Shown here one piece after another: positions 11,219-22,315 of a stretch of DNA of 64,000 nucleotides. Source of the DNA: Molossus alvarezi (Eukaryota; Chordata; Mammalia; Chiroptera; Molossidae); assembly GCA_037176705.1 (NCBI GenBank), contig CM073888.1:43778810-43842809 (forward strand). Reading direction: 5' to 3'. The position numbers and the translations under genes were made by a program. The first letter of the stretch is position 1. Each line of letters starts with the position of its first letter. Under the pieces are notes generated by a model that worked only from the letters and a program-made list of their open reading frames with translations, was not told the DNA's origin and did not search any database.

Positions 11219-11960
11219 GAATAGTCATAACATATTTGGAGATCCCCAGGATCATGTTCAGGTAAAATGATTAGCTAGAAGGACTCATAAAACTCAAAAG
11301 AGCTATTATCTCACTGTTATGATTTATTATGGCAAAGGGATAAGATTAAAATGAGCAAAGGTGGCCCAGCCAGTGTGGCTCAGTAGATTGAGCATTGTTC
11401 CGTGGACTGAGAGGTCCTGGTTTGATTTCCAGTCTGCACATGCCGGGGTTGTGGGCTCAATTTCCAGTAGGGGGCATGCAGGAGGCAGCCGATCGATGTA
11501 TCTCTCTCACATTGATGTTTCTATCGCTCTCCCTTCCCGCTCTCTAAAAAAATCCATCCAAATGTGTGATACAGACAGCGCTTCATTCTCCCAGCCAGGA
11601 TGTGTCACAACATATATGAAGTATTTCCTGCCAGGGGAACTCATCTAAACCTTGGTATCCAGGCATTTTATTGGGGATTGGTCACATCAGCATGGCTGAT
11701 CATCCAAATGGCTGACCTATTTACTTAGTCTCAAGATGATATCACATGGGACCAGGTGCCCCCCATAAATAACATTATATTCACATAAACTATCTAAAGT
11801 GGCCTAAGATTCTAGGCAAACAAAGATACTCTTATCAGGCAGGTTATTCCAAAGTCTTAGAGGTTATCTCCCAGAAGCTGAACTTTTCCTTGGAATACAT
11901 AAGGTTTGTATCCAATATATAGGGTTTGTATCCAATATATAGGGCCTGCTGAGTTAACCC
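11219..11960. mobile_element. Decayed LTR-type repeat, interrupted by a SINE
   Basis: Segments such as 'gttatgatttattatggc' before the SINE and 'gcattttattggggattgg' after it occur together in old ERVL/MaLR-like LTRs. Ends and duplication cannot be placed, so this is a tentative call. Confidence 0.35.
11369..11560 (+). mobile_element. VES SINE, classic subtype
   Basis: tRNA-like head, 'ggtttgatttcc' B-box-like region, 'gccgatcgatg' body and a short A run. No clear duplication. It splits the LTR-type repeat. Confidence 0.85.
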
Positions 11961-12069
11961 TTTATTGCACACAGACTCACTGAAATTTGAATCTCAAGGA
12001 ACTTCAGAGCTTATCTGATTAAAATTTTTGTAGATGAGAAAATGGAGAAATTCTACTCTTGGTTTCTCC

Positions 12070-12285
12070 TCTGAAATTAAATAGATATGAATTTAAAATC
12101 CCAGTTTCACCATTTAAAAACTATGTGGCCATGTAAAAATTATTTAACTTCTTTGAGCCCATTTTTTTTCTCACTGATTCTTAGTTAATAGGGTTATAGT
12201 AAGAACTGAGAGTGTAAAAATGCTTAAGTAAGATTAGTGATTAAAACATGGTAGGTATAAAAGCAAGAATTATTTTTCATTTATT
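12070..12285 (+). mobile_element. MIR SINE
   Basis: Ordered MIR core words: 'ctatgtggccatg', 'atttaacttctttgagccc' and 'aatagggttatagtaag'. Diverged as expected for this ancient SINE. Confidence 0.6.
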
Positions 12286-12751
12286 CAATAAGCTCATTGA
12301 AAGACTATTATTGTTGTATTGATATAAGTGAAAGAAAAAGCTAGTACAAAGACTTTGATATACTAAAACGATGGAAATATTTATATTGGGAGAAATGCAC
12401 TTTGTTTTGAAAATGCCCTGAAGGCCCCTTTGAGAGAAGAGTAAGGTTCTCCAGGGTTTGGCCTGCAAAGAAATGGATCAATTGCTCTGCAAAATAATGA
12501 AATGAAAAGGCAGCGAGACAGGAGAGAAGGGAAGAGAGTTGGAACTAAGGGTGAAAATGAGAAATTGAAAATATTTCTTGAGAAGCTGGATGGTGCCAGA
12601 TTGTTAAAAGCCTTCAGTGGCACATGAATACATTGACCAAGTTTGTAGAACTAGTTAATGGCAGACCTGGACCAAAGATCTTTCTAGAAAACCACACTAC
12701 CTCTCTAAGAAACAAAGTTTTTATTCTAACCACTTTCAATATGAAATTATA
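12286..12751. other. Low-copy DNA
   Basis: Nothing recognised. Confidence 0.4.
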
Positions 12752-12935
12752 CCCAGAGAGAGAAAGACATTAATGTGACAGACACACATTGATTAGTTAC
12801 CTCTGTAAGGGGCCCTTTTGGGGGCTGGGGATCAAAACTGCAACCCAGGTACTTGCCTTTGACTGGGAATTGAACCTGCCATCCTTTGGTGTATGGGCCA
12901 ATGATCTAACCACTTGGCAATACTGACCAGGGCCA
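12752..12935 (-). mobile_element. VES SINE, old copy
   Basis: Head at 12935 ('ccctggtcagtattgcc'). The tail is poor in A and the copy is clearly more diverged than most others. No duplication seen. Confidence 0.75.
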
Positions 12936-13739
12936 GAATATACAACTCTTTTGCTAACATTTGAGATTCTCAGAAGATGTCCACTGAATATTCTAGTGTA
13001 ATACTGTATTTCAAATAGTTGATTAAATATTTACTTGACAACTAGAAACTAGTTTACAGTAAGTTTCAGAGAAGACTTATGGGAAAAGAGCCAGGAAGCA
13101 CAGAATCATTACAAACATTGTAAGAGGGAAAAAGAAAATAGTGCTTCATGCTTGGCTACTTATGGTGTTTTGTAATAAGCAAATAAAGTTTCTTGCGATT
13201 ATTGTTATTCCTTTGAATTGATAAATGTCAGTTGGTTTCTAGCTGACATTTTTATATGGTAAGAGGGAAACCTAAAACTTTCCTAGCTTTTGGAAACCAG
13301 CAAAACCTGAATTTGACAAGTACTGATACTGAACACATTATACTTCAGTCAAGCTACAGTTTAAGGAACACCTATGATAAAGAAATAGAGAAGTTTGGAA
13401 AGCATTTTCTTTTTGTGACAAGGATCAGTTCTGGCCCCAATCAGGTGTGCCTGGAGTTTCTGTGAGGGCCAGACTTTCAAGGCTTCTATACTAGAACTAA
13501 ATCCTCATGTGGGTCCCCAAAGTAGACTGCAGATCAAGCCCAGGCATAACAGTTATTCCTGTTCTTTCCAACACGCATCCCTTGGGCTTTCCTACTTCAT
13601 TGTTTCGGCCACTTAACCCTCACTCTTGCTGCCACAGATCTCCATGATCTTGGAACCACCTTCCGTAGCTCTGGTCAGTTCTTCCTTTGCTTCTTTGTTT
13701 GTCTAAGGCTTGGGTGTGTAGATTAAATTATTGGTCACA
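12936..13739. other. Low-copy DNA
   Basis: Nothing recognised. A 69-codon frame at 13256-13465 has no family resemblance. Confidence 0.4.
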
Positions 13740-14130
13740 ATTCTTTATCTCTACTAGTTGATTATACATCCTTGCCTTGGCCTCCAGGGAGAGTAAGTCT
13801 ACTCTGCTTGCACATGGGTTTGGCTGTGAGACTTCTTTGGCCAACGAGATGTCCACACATAGGATACAAACAGAGGCTTGAAATATCCTTGTGTGGTTAA
13901 GTTTGTTCTCTACCACTGATGTTAACGCCATGAAGAAAACACGTGCCAGACGGCCCTCTGGTCTTGGGAGGGGAAGTGGGACAAACCTGGATTTGAACTT
14001 GCACTTGGAGTGAAGCCCAGTCGAACCCAGTATAGGTCAGCTGACCTCTGCTGACCTGCACACATGTGCACATGTGATTGTTGTTTTAAGCTATTGCGTG
14101 TTGGGGTGTTTCATAACATAGCACTGTACT
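13740..14130 (+). mobile_element. MaLR/MLT1-like LTR remnant
   Basis: The end with 'gttgttttaagctattgcg' followed by 'ttggggtgtttcataaca' is typical of the 3' end of an old mammalian LTR family. Boundaries are approximate. Confidence 0.4.
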
Positions 14131-14569
14131 AAGTGCTGACTGCTACTATAGGCAATGTCAGGAATGTAGGAGAAGGCAAGAGAAAATAATCTAGCCAGAA
14201 AGAGCACATTTTCAACATCTTCTTTCTCCCAGTGGCATGCTGGTTTTATGAAGTCAGGCGGTAGCCCACTGGTGAATGACAACACAGCATTTGGCTTACA
14301 GTTTTACTACTTAATAGCTTTGGACTAGAATTTTAGAATTTGAAAAGTGAAGATAATAGATCTCTTAGGACTCATGAGCATATAGATAATGTCAAGTTTT
14401 GGGCTCAATAAATGGAAAATGTTATTACCAGGATGATCATCAGTGGTTGTAACAGCAGCAGCAGAAATAACAGTAACCCTGAGCTCACCTTTTAAATGCC
14501 TTACCTTTCACTTCTGCCAGATATCTACCTGTGAGGCATTTTCTCACAGGGTTCTTGTTAACTTCTATG
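14131..14569. other. Low-copy DNA
   Basis: Nothing recognised. Confidence 0.4.
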
Positions 14570-14585
14570 AAGAAATACGGTGATA

Positions 14586-14803
14586 TCCCTGGCTGGTGGG
14601 TTCAGCTGGTTGAGCATCATCCCATGTACCAAAGTGGTGCTGGTGTGATTCCCAGTCAGGGCACATGCCCGGGTATTAGGCTTGATCCCTGGTGGGGGGC
14701 GTGCAGGAGACAGCAGATCCATGTTTCTCTTCTCATTGATGTTTCACTCTCTCTCCCTCCCCCTTCCTCTCTCTCTAAAATTGATTTAAAAAAAAAAAAA
14801 AGA
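14586..14803 (+). mobile_element. VES SINE, classic subtype
   Basis: It is flanked by a 16-bp duplication with one mismatch, 14570-14585 and 14804-14819 ('aagaaatacrgtgata'), and has an A13 tail. Clear, fairly recent retroposition. Confidence 0.95.
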
Positions 14804-14819
14804 AAGAAATACAGTGATA

Positions 14820-16008
14820 AAGGAAGATACCAGTGGAAGAGTTGTTTGATATTTCTCTGAAATATAAGATTAGTTTTCTCTTATCCTAGCCCTATCCTAT
14901 ATTTCTGTTCACTCTGAGGTTAGGTGAAAAAGAAAGGCAAAATAAGCATGGGAAAGGATTCATTTTATCCAAAGGAGAAAGACTCAGGACCACATATTCA
15001 AGGTTAAAGAAAGTCTGGAAGGAGGTGGACAAAGTATGTGAGAAAATTAATAAAGACCATTTGTAACTCTCAAGATAGTTATTGACTCTCCGGGGAATGT
15101 CAATGGCAAGGTGTATCATTTATCTTTAAAAGTATACTGAAATTTTACTCCCCCCGCTGATCTCCTCAGTATTAATAGTAATAAAAGGCCAAGGGATACC
15201 TGAAAAGGGAGTTCTACTTGTTCTAGGGGCAGAGGAGAGGAGATGCTGAGAGAGTGTGGGGTTTCGTAGGGAGTGAAGAAGTGAGTGGAGTCAGAAACAA
15301 AGGGTATAGACGTGGAAGGGAAGCCGGCTGCCCAGGACGGGGGCTCTTCCTGGACTAAGGGACACCTGCAGGCTAAGGGCATGACTTCTCACTCGCCTCT
15401 GACTGATGCTCTTCTACCTCCCTTTTCCGCCAAGGAGCCTGGCCTAGACCACAAGACCCACCAAGGTATACTCAGAAAGCCAGTAGGCTCCAGATGTCCA
15501 TTTTCTGTTTTGTTTTGTTTTGTTATGTTCTGAGGGACTAAAGAATCTCCTGGGAATGAGCTCACCTCTGGGTACCTCTAGCTTGACCTAGAAAGGCAAA
15601 ATGAGGGGTAATTTCGAGAGCTTTGTGTTGTTGGTCCCTCACCTCTGTCTTTAGCCCAAATCCTTAGGGACTAAGTGGTAAGCGGGATCTGAAAGAGCTA
15701 TTTTACAAAAACTCTGTTAGACCTTAGGGTACTAGGATGAAGCCTTCATATCACTTTCCCAAATCAGCTTCGGCACCTAAGGGGCTCCACTGGGACAGTG
15801 GCGGGTGGCAGTGCCTGAAAGCCCCAGCAATGGTACCCAGTGGGAGAGGGGGTACCTAGAGGGCACTATGAGGCGAGGGGTACGTTGTCAGGGAGCTGGG
15901 GCAGAGGGGAGAACCTGGGCAATTTCAGGGCAGCTAAGTGGTTAGTACACTTCATTTGTTTGTGGCAGGAATTCTTTAGGGGAGGCAGGAAAAAGAGCAA
16001 GTGAAAAA
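14820..16008. other. Low-copy DNA
   Basis: No repeat found. Frames of 80-90 codons on both strands at 15116-15533 overlap each other and look like chance. Confidence 0.45.
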
Positions 16009-16022
16009 GTAATATATTTGAG

Positions 16023-16231
16023 CCTGGCTGGAGGGGCTCAGTTTGTTGAGCATCATCCTGTGCACCAAAAGGTTGCTGGTTCGATTCCTGGTCAGGGCAC
16101 ATACCTGGGTTTCCAGTTTGGGCCTCAGTAGGGGCACATACAGAAGGCAATCAATCAATGTTTCCCTCTTTCTCTCTCTCTTTTCCTCTCTCCAAGCATG
16201 TCCTCAGGTAAGGATTAAAAAAAAAACAAAG
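16023..16231 (+). mobile_element. VES SINE, mixed type
   Basis: Duplication 16009-16022 and 16232-16245 with one mismatch ('gtratatatttgag'). The head and body are of the classic type, but the 3' end carries the stem-loop 'tcctcaggtaagga' of the long subtype, so it looks like an intermediate or mosaic. Confidence 0.9.
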
Positions 16232-16245
16232 GTGATATATTTGAG

Positions 16246-17069
16246 AGCCAAGCACTTTAGATAGATTGTGTCAACTAATTCTCACCTTGCAAATTGTGTA
16301 CTAACTTGTTCCAAATGTTCAGATAAGACTTTTGAGGAAAGTGCAATGTAAGTAAGCTGTCTGAAGGCATTTGGCCAGCAAGCGAAGGGTACCTAGAGGT
16401 TTAAAACTGGTGATCATTCCAGAGCCCTCACTCTCCACACTTTCCTTGCATGTACCCTGGATTCCCAAGAGCTGGACACGAAGAGTGGATACTCATTTGG
16501 TGCAGTTTGCTTACTCTGACGCAGTTGACAGGGTTGGAAATCCTCTGTTTCACACTGAAGCTCTGAGGTAGAATCAAGAATATTCCCAGCAAAGTGCATG
16601 CATGTTTTCGCCGTAACTCTCCATGAGGGTATTATAGTTATCCTGTGGCCAGGTTAATCATTTTTAAAGACACTTTCTTCAGGAAATAACATTACACTGA
16701 GATGTGCATTGACACAACAGAAAACATGTTTAGCACCTGTAATTCTTTTTTTGACTGTAAATATCTTATACCAATAAGCACAACTTTCCCATCCTCAAAT
16801 TTATCCAGGTGGCCAGATAGCTTTGGGTTAGAAAATAGGCAGAGAATTGACTGACTTCTTGAGTTAATGAAATGAGATATGGGGGGGGGGGGAAGGGGGA
16901 CAAAATGACTGTCCTATTTTTGTCAGTTGGTCCCACCTGTCTAAAAAAGGCCAAAGTAAGAACATGCTCAATAAAACTTAATGTATATAGTGTCTTTCTT
17001 CTGAAAAATTAAAATGACTTCATAATGAGATTTTCTATCATCACATATTCCTTTGAAATATAGCTCTCC
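16246..17069. other. Low-copy DNA with a G run
   Basis: Nothing recognised except a G12 run at 16881-16892. Confidence 0.45.
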
Positions 17070-17250
17070 ATTCATTTACTTTTTCAGCCAGTAAACGTTT
17101 TTTTAATGTTATACCCAGAGTCACTGTGCTAAATGCTATTGACATAGAAAAGAAATGACACCATCACTGACTAGCAGCCTGTAGAACTGCTGTCTAGTAG
17201 AAGAAAGAGGTGAAAAGGCAGATAATTGTGCCAAGCACAATATAGATAAA
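17070..17250 (-). mobile_element. L2 3'-end-like fragment
   Basis: The words 'actgtgctaaatgctat' and 'ctgtctagtagaag' match the reversed L2 3' region. Confidence 0.4.
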
Positions 17251-18429
17251 TATGCTACGAATAATAGTACTGATTTGCACATGGTGTCACTGAATCACTT
17301 AAACTCATTTCTGGGGATGGTGACACAGTATGTAAAGAGTAAGACAGTGGTTCTGAGGATGGAGCCCTGTTTATGAGGGCTATAGGTGCTCTCTCTCTCA
17401 GCCTGCCAGGGTTGGCACAATGCAATGAACTACAAGCACATGCTGGTAAGAGTGAGAGGGAGCATTGCAAGGGAGCAAATGCTCCAGATCTCTGGATGCA
17501 GCCCAATTTATTTGCAAAATCGTTCCCCAAGTTACATGTGGATTTATGTAAATTATTTTCTTGAGATGGCATCTCTGCAAACCATAGAGCCTAGACTTGT
17601 CTCTCACTTTTTATGGCGGAAAGAGACTTTAAAGTGAAAAAAATAACAAACGTAGACAGTCTTGAGTCCTACAAATCATTTGTCCACTGGAGGCAGTATT
17701 CCAGCCATTGTCATGCAAACCTTATCTTAGACACATGCAAATGAAGCATTCATATTCATCCAAGAACATTTTTCTGCCTATCAGTCAAACCTGTCTGTCC
17801 ACACATACACTTTGATCCCCGGCTGGCCAGATTGCAACAATACACATCACAAGGTTACAAATCGTTCATCCACCAATCCCCCATCCCCACATACAGGATA
17901 CATAATGTGAGCCAAGCAAAGGAGTGGCAGGGAAGTGAGAGGCAGTGGTTCATCCACTCATACTCCACAGAGACAGCTTGAGCAAGGGGAAGGTGAAAAC
18001 GATCTCAGTGGTGTGGGTGGTAGGTGGTGAGTGTTGGGGTGAACAATGAGCAATAAGGAATTACTGGAGTTTAGGCTGGGAAGGGTAAAGCTAGAACAGC
18101 AGCCACGAGGCCTTGTACACTGTGCTAGACTCTGAAGACTGGAACCAAGGTGAGGCAAAATTTTCGCTGCATTGGGGATGTGTGTTTCACCAAGTTAGAC
18201 TGATTCAATGAAAGGGATGATCCATTTTCCCGAGATTGCACTGTATATGTGAGTTTAAATTATATTTTCTTTTGTAAAAGAATTTTGATAGAATATGGTT
18301 CTTAAAAAACTATCTGTCTTTAACAAACTATATGTTTTCTTTGTTTAAGTTTCTAATATAAAAAAGAAATTATCCTGGTCTGTGAACTGAAGAGTCTGAG
18401 AACTACTGCTGCCTGTAGCGAGCTATTGA
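17251..18429. other. Low-copy DNA
   Basis: No repeat recognised. Overlapping small frames at 17255-17637 lie on both strands and are not supported as genes. Confidence 0.45.
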
Positions 18430-18620
18430 AGGGATTTAGTGTGGATATCATAGCTTGATTGATAGTTTAAACAACCTTTTCAGTCGTGGGGAGAGAGAAT
18501 TTGAGGGAGATAAGACTAGAGGGAGGATGGTCATCGATGAGGTACATGTGCTAATCTAGATGAAAGATCATGAAGACTCAGGGCAGGGCACAGGGATAAT
18601 GGGAAGCAGGGCACAGGGTT
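18430..18620 (-). mobile_element. L2-like fragment
   Basis: 'gaagggatttagtgtgg' followed by 'agggaggatggtcatcgatg' resembles the reversed L2 coding region, very diverged. Confidence 0.25.
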
Positions 18621-19074
18621 GAGGGAGAGGCTGAATATCATCGTGACAGAGTATTTTCTTGTGTTTACCAGTGGCTGAGGGGGGCAACCATTTTTTGTTC
18701 CCATTGATCTCTGTCCAGTGTAAGTAGCAGAAATATGGAGGAAGACAGCAAAGTTACCTTCACGTGAGACCAGTTGCTTTCCAGGTCAGTCCACTTGGAA
18801 AAAACCTCTGGCCTAGTGAGCTTTAAGTTGGGTGCGAACAGAAGTTTTGTATGGGAGGGGCCTGGTGCAGAAAAAGGTGGTGTGTGGGGGGGTGTTCAGT
18901 GGTCAGGCAGGTATGAAGGGTGTTATGAAAGCCCAGTGATGGCCCAGGACAGGTGTGATCCATGTGTGTGATGCTTGCCCTGATTCTTGCCACAATCAAT
19001 GCAAGTGCTAATCTCTCTTCTCCTAACTGTATCAATCATGTTTTTTAAAAATAAGTATTTTATGTCATTTTGAC
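18621..19074. other. Low-copy DNA
   Basis: Nothing recognised. Confidence 0.4.
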
Positions 19075-19560
19075 ATTTTGAGGGCTTGCTAATCCTGGAG
19101 AGACTTCCTTCCTGGGGCTAGCTAATTCCTAGAATAGTAGACAATCTGGCTGTGAGCCTTCCATGTACAAACCACTTCATTCTAAGGCCACATCACCAAC
19201 CACCTCCTTGACCTGTCACACACCAAGCCAATAGTCCCCTGCTCTAAATCACTCAGGGCCAGGCATCACAACTAGAGACCACCCCATAGCTCAGAGCCCT
19301 TTGAAATGATTAAACCATGCAAAGCTCAGCTTGCTCAAACTTGTCTCCCCTGCCTTGCCCGTTCCTTTCTCTAGAAACTATAGTAAAGGCTCTGGGCCAG
19401 GCTTCCACTCTCCTCACTCCTTCTGCCTCCTGACCAACCCTGGTGACCCCGTGGTGCAGGGCCTGCCCCCAGCTCATGGGAACTGGAAGTAGTAAACTCT
19501 TCTTTCAAAGGCAATCATCTTTGTGTCTGTTACCTTACCTGATCAAAACCAATTCCAGGT
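19075..19560 (+). mobile_element. Class I-like ERV LTR remnant, related to 48115-48528
   Basis: Long C-rich stretch with the shared order 'cacaccaagccaatag', 'cagggccaggca', 'tctagaaactat-gtaaaggctct', 'cttctgcctcctgacca', and a 'ggaactggaagtagtaaact' end. The same order recurs at 48115-48528. This fits U3-R of an old gammaretrovirus-like LTR. TG/CA ends and a duplication could not be fixed. Confidence 0.5.
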
Positions 19561-20606
19561 ACATTTTAACATACATTTTCTTCTACACGCCTGTCTCCGC
19601 TCTTGTAAGAAACTAAAATGAGAGATCCGCTCTGCTCAGGAGTCGTGGCTCAGACAAGTCTTGGTGGCAAAGGCAAGCACAGACCTTTGGCTACCGTAGA
19701 GCACGAGTCTGACTGAACCTGTGAAACCACACTGCCTTTGCTCCTAAGCATAACTGCACCCTAGAGGTTAGTGGACTGCTCTCCTGAAAAAGTGTAACCA
19801 GGTGGTTTAGTCTGGGAACTAGAATTCCAATTGCATTATGCTCAGCAGAAAGTAACATGATAAGTTCAAGTACTCAGGTGCTCTGCTTAGGAGCTGGTAA
19901 AAGAGCAGAACCCAGGGGACTGCTGGGAGAAGAGTCGTTGGATGAGAATGAAACAGTCCGAGGCCATATCCCCTGAGTTTTCATTCTACTTGGCCCTGAC
20001 AGAAAAGTATGCTTGAAATGTGGAAAACACTGTCAGAATGGACTCAAGTTTTGGAAGGCTTCATCACATAATTGTACAGCAGGAAATTAACTGTGATAGG
20101 AACAGGGAAATGAGATTAAGCGAGAAGGTACTGAAGACCAGCCTGCCGAAACACCTCGTTCTTTCAAGTGAATGCCGTGTCTTTGCCATAGTTAAACTGA
20201 AACATTAAATAACCATTCTGAACAGTCTGCATTGAAGGAACAGGAGGCAGAATTGAGTGTCTCTCTGAAATGACTCCATCTTACCATATGAACATGTTTC
20301 ATGCTGCTACGCGGCAGCAGGAGATGTGACTTCCAGTTACATTAATTTTCAGTAAGCTAACAGTGGACTTGAGAGGAAATTAGTTGATAAAATTTCATAA
20401 AACTATACATTCATCAGCAATATATTAAGCTCCTATACACCGTGAACGACTGTGTTGTGGGTGCAGTACACATTGTATGTTGCCTGTGTCCATCAAGTCC
20501 CTGTTTTCCATCCTTCTCATAGTACCCCAATTCGAATTTGGGAAGCCACGGCTCTTTCTCCTGCCTAGCAACCCTGACCCCATCTCCGTCTGCCTGCTCC
20601 TAGCAG
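19561..20606. other. Low-copy DNA
   Basis: Nothing recognised. This is the 5' flank of the solo LTR. Confidence 0.4.
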
Positions 20607-20612
20607 GGTGAT
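20607..20612. repeat. Target-site duplication of the solo LTR (left copy)
   Basis: GGTGAT, identical to 21020-21025. Confidence 0.8.
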
Positions 20613-21019
20613 TGTGGGAGACATTTTGCGTGGCATCCATTTTGTTAAAATCTGCTCTGCCATCACCTTCCCCAAGGCAGGATATCTCTGCCTTCTGCAT
20701 TTCTTTATCTCTGCATTTCTTTAAGTAAAATCTGCTCTGCCATCTTCTGCCCCAAGGCAGGATATCTCTGCTTTATCTCTGCATTTTGAACCATTTACTC
20801 AGTCTTTTTGTTCCACCCGTGCTTCGGGGTGGTTACTCAATAACTATCGCTTGACAACAAATGATCTTGTTTTTCCTGCCCTATATGTTGTGTGAATTTC
20901 CCCAGAATAAACGAGACTTGATCAGAACCCTGTCTTGTCTCCATTTCTTGTGTCTCTTGTCCCTCCTCATCCTCACTCCCCCTCTAGAGTCCTCGTTGCT
21001 CGACCTGCGGGACGGGTCA
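20613..21019 (+). mobile_element. Solo LTR of a class II (ERVK-like) endogenous retrovirus
   Basis: A 407-bp unit begins with TG (tgtgggag) and ends with CA (gacgggtca). The 6-bp sequence GGTGAT lies on both sides, at 20607-20612 and 21020-21025. Six-base duplications are typical of class II elements. A polyadenylation signal AATAAA is at 20906-20911, followed by a T- and C-rich U5. The U3 carries an imperfect internal duplication (about 20646-20724 and 20725-20786). No internal retroviral genes are present, so it is what remains after LTR-LTR recombination. It has no coding capacity. Confidence 0.8.
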
Positions 21020-21025
21020 GGTGAT

Positions 21026-22029
21026 CTCATTCTCCATGCCACAAGGATTGGTTTGCCCGGAGCCTCCGTCTTCCTCTTCCTGAGGTGAGCAAGGACACAT
21101 GCTCCTGGTTGTGGCGGGCAGCCAGCTGTCTGGTCCTTCTGGCGGCAGGTAGCCTGAGGCTAAGAGAGGAGAGTCAGGAGAGCTGTGGGAAAGCAGAGCC
21201 AGAGCCCCATGAGACAGGTGCACTGCCTGCCTTCCCTCCGGACTTGCAGGTTTCCTGATCCAGTCGCTGCCCTGTGTCGTCGTTCGCTGTTTGTCTGCTT
21301 GATGATCAGTTGGTTGGTTGCTTGCTTGTGGATCGATTGGTTGGTTGGTTGCTTGTTGATTGATTGGTTGGTTGCTTGCTAATGCAGGGGGATGAAAGGA
21401 CATATAAGTCTTGGTTCTATGTGTTTACATTTATACAAGGAACAGATATTGGTTCTTTACACTTAAGCTTAATTGTGGAATGACTGGGGTTCCTCCCCCA
21501 CCTTTTTTTTGACAGGCAGCATGAGCAAGAGAAAGATTTCTTTCTTCTATTTTCTTCCATTTGTAGATGTTTCACTCTGAAGAACCTGACATTTCCCCTC
21601 AGGCTCTGCACGGCCCGAGCGAGCCAGGAGAAACACCATGGGAACTGAAAAAGGACGTGGAGGGGAAATGACCCAAATGTCCCTGACCCAAACAGAATAA
21701 CCCTGTCACAAGCCTGCCCCGCCATGTTCAGACATCATTTTATGCACATGTAGTGAGAGGTTAATGTTCAAGACTTGTCTACAATAGGATTCAGTTCAGT
21801 CTAAACACGCCTGACTAATGAGTGGGGTGGGTCTGCCAGGGGCTTATGTGTACCCAGGACTGAGGACTCTCCCAACAGAGATGTCACCTTCTGGGCAGCC
21901 CAGGAGGCAAGCTTGATATATTGTGAACAAACTGAATTTTTAGGGCAGAAAAGTAACTCAGAGCAGAGCCCAAAGTGGATTCACATGTGGTTCCTGAGAT
22001 GGGAAGAAGAGGCTATGGGTCAAAAATGA
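21026..22029. other. Low-copy DNA with a TTGG/GATT-rich repeat
   Basis: Nothing gene-like. At 21295-21382 an imperfect array of 'ttggttggttgcttgc' and 'gattgattgg' units forms a degenerate tetranucleotide repeat. Confidence 0.5.
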
Positions 22030-22315
22030 AAGAAGCTAAAAAAGGAGAGAGAGGAAGAGGGAGTGAAAGAGGGAGGGAGAGGAAGAGGGAGGGAGAAGGA
22101 GAGAGAGAGAGGGAGAGAAAGAGGGAGGGAGAGAGAGGGAAAGGGAGAGAAAGAGGGAGGGAGAGAAAGAGGGAGGGAGAAGGAGAGAGAGAGAGGAAGA
22201 GAAAGAGGGAGGGAGAGGGAGGGAGAGGGAGAGAAAGAGGGAGGGAGAGGGAGGGAAAAGGAGGGAGAGGGAGGGAGAGGGAGGGAAAAGGAGGGAGAGG
22301 GAGGGAGAGAGCAGG
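22030..22315. repeat. Long purine (GGGAGA)n-type tract
   Basis: About 280 bases that are almost purely A and G on the plus strand, built from GGGA, GAGA and GAAA units. It is one of the longest homopurine tracts in the window. The S-P-L-F-rich frames on the minus strand are by-products of this composition. Confidence 0.95.

Noticed and set aside
15116..15533. Possible small exon on either strand
   Set aside because: Mutually overlapping frames, no conserved motif and no clear splice context.
21285..21385. CRISPR-like short repeats
   Set aside because: Units are contiguous TTGG/GATT variants without spacers, in a mammalian genome.
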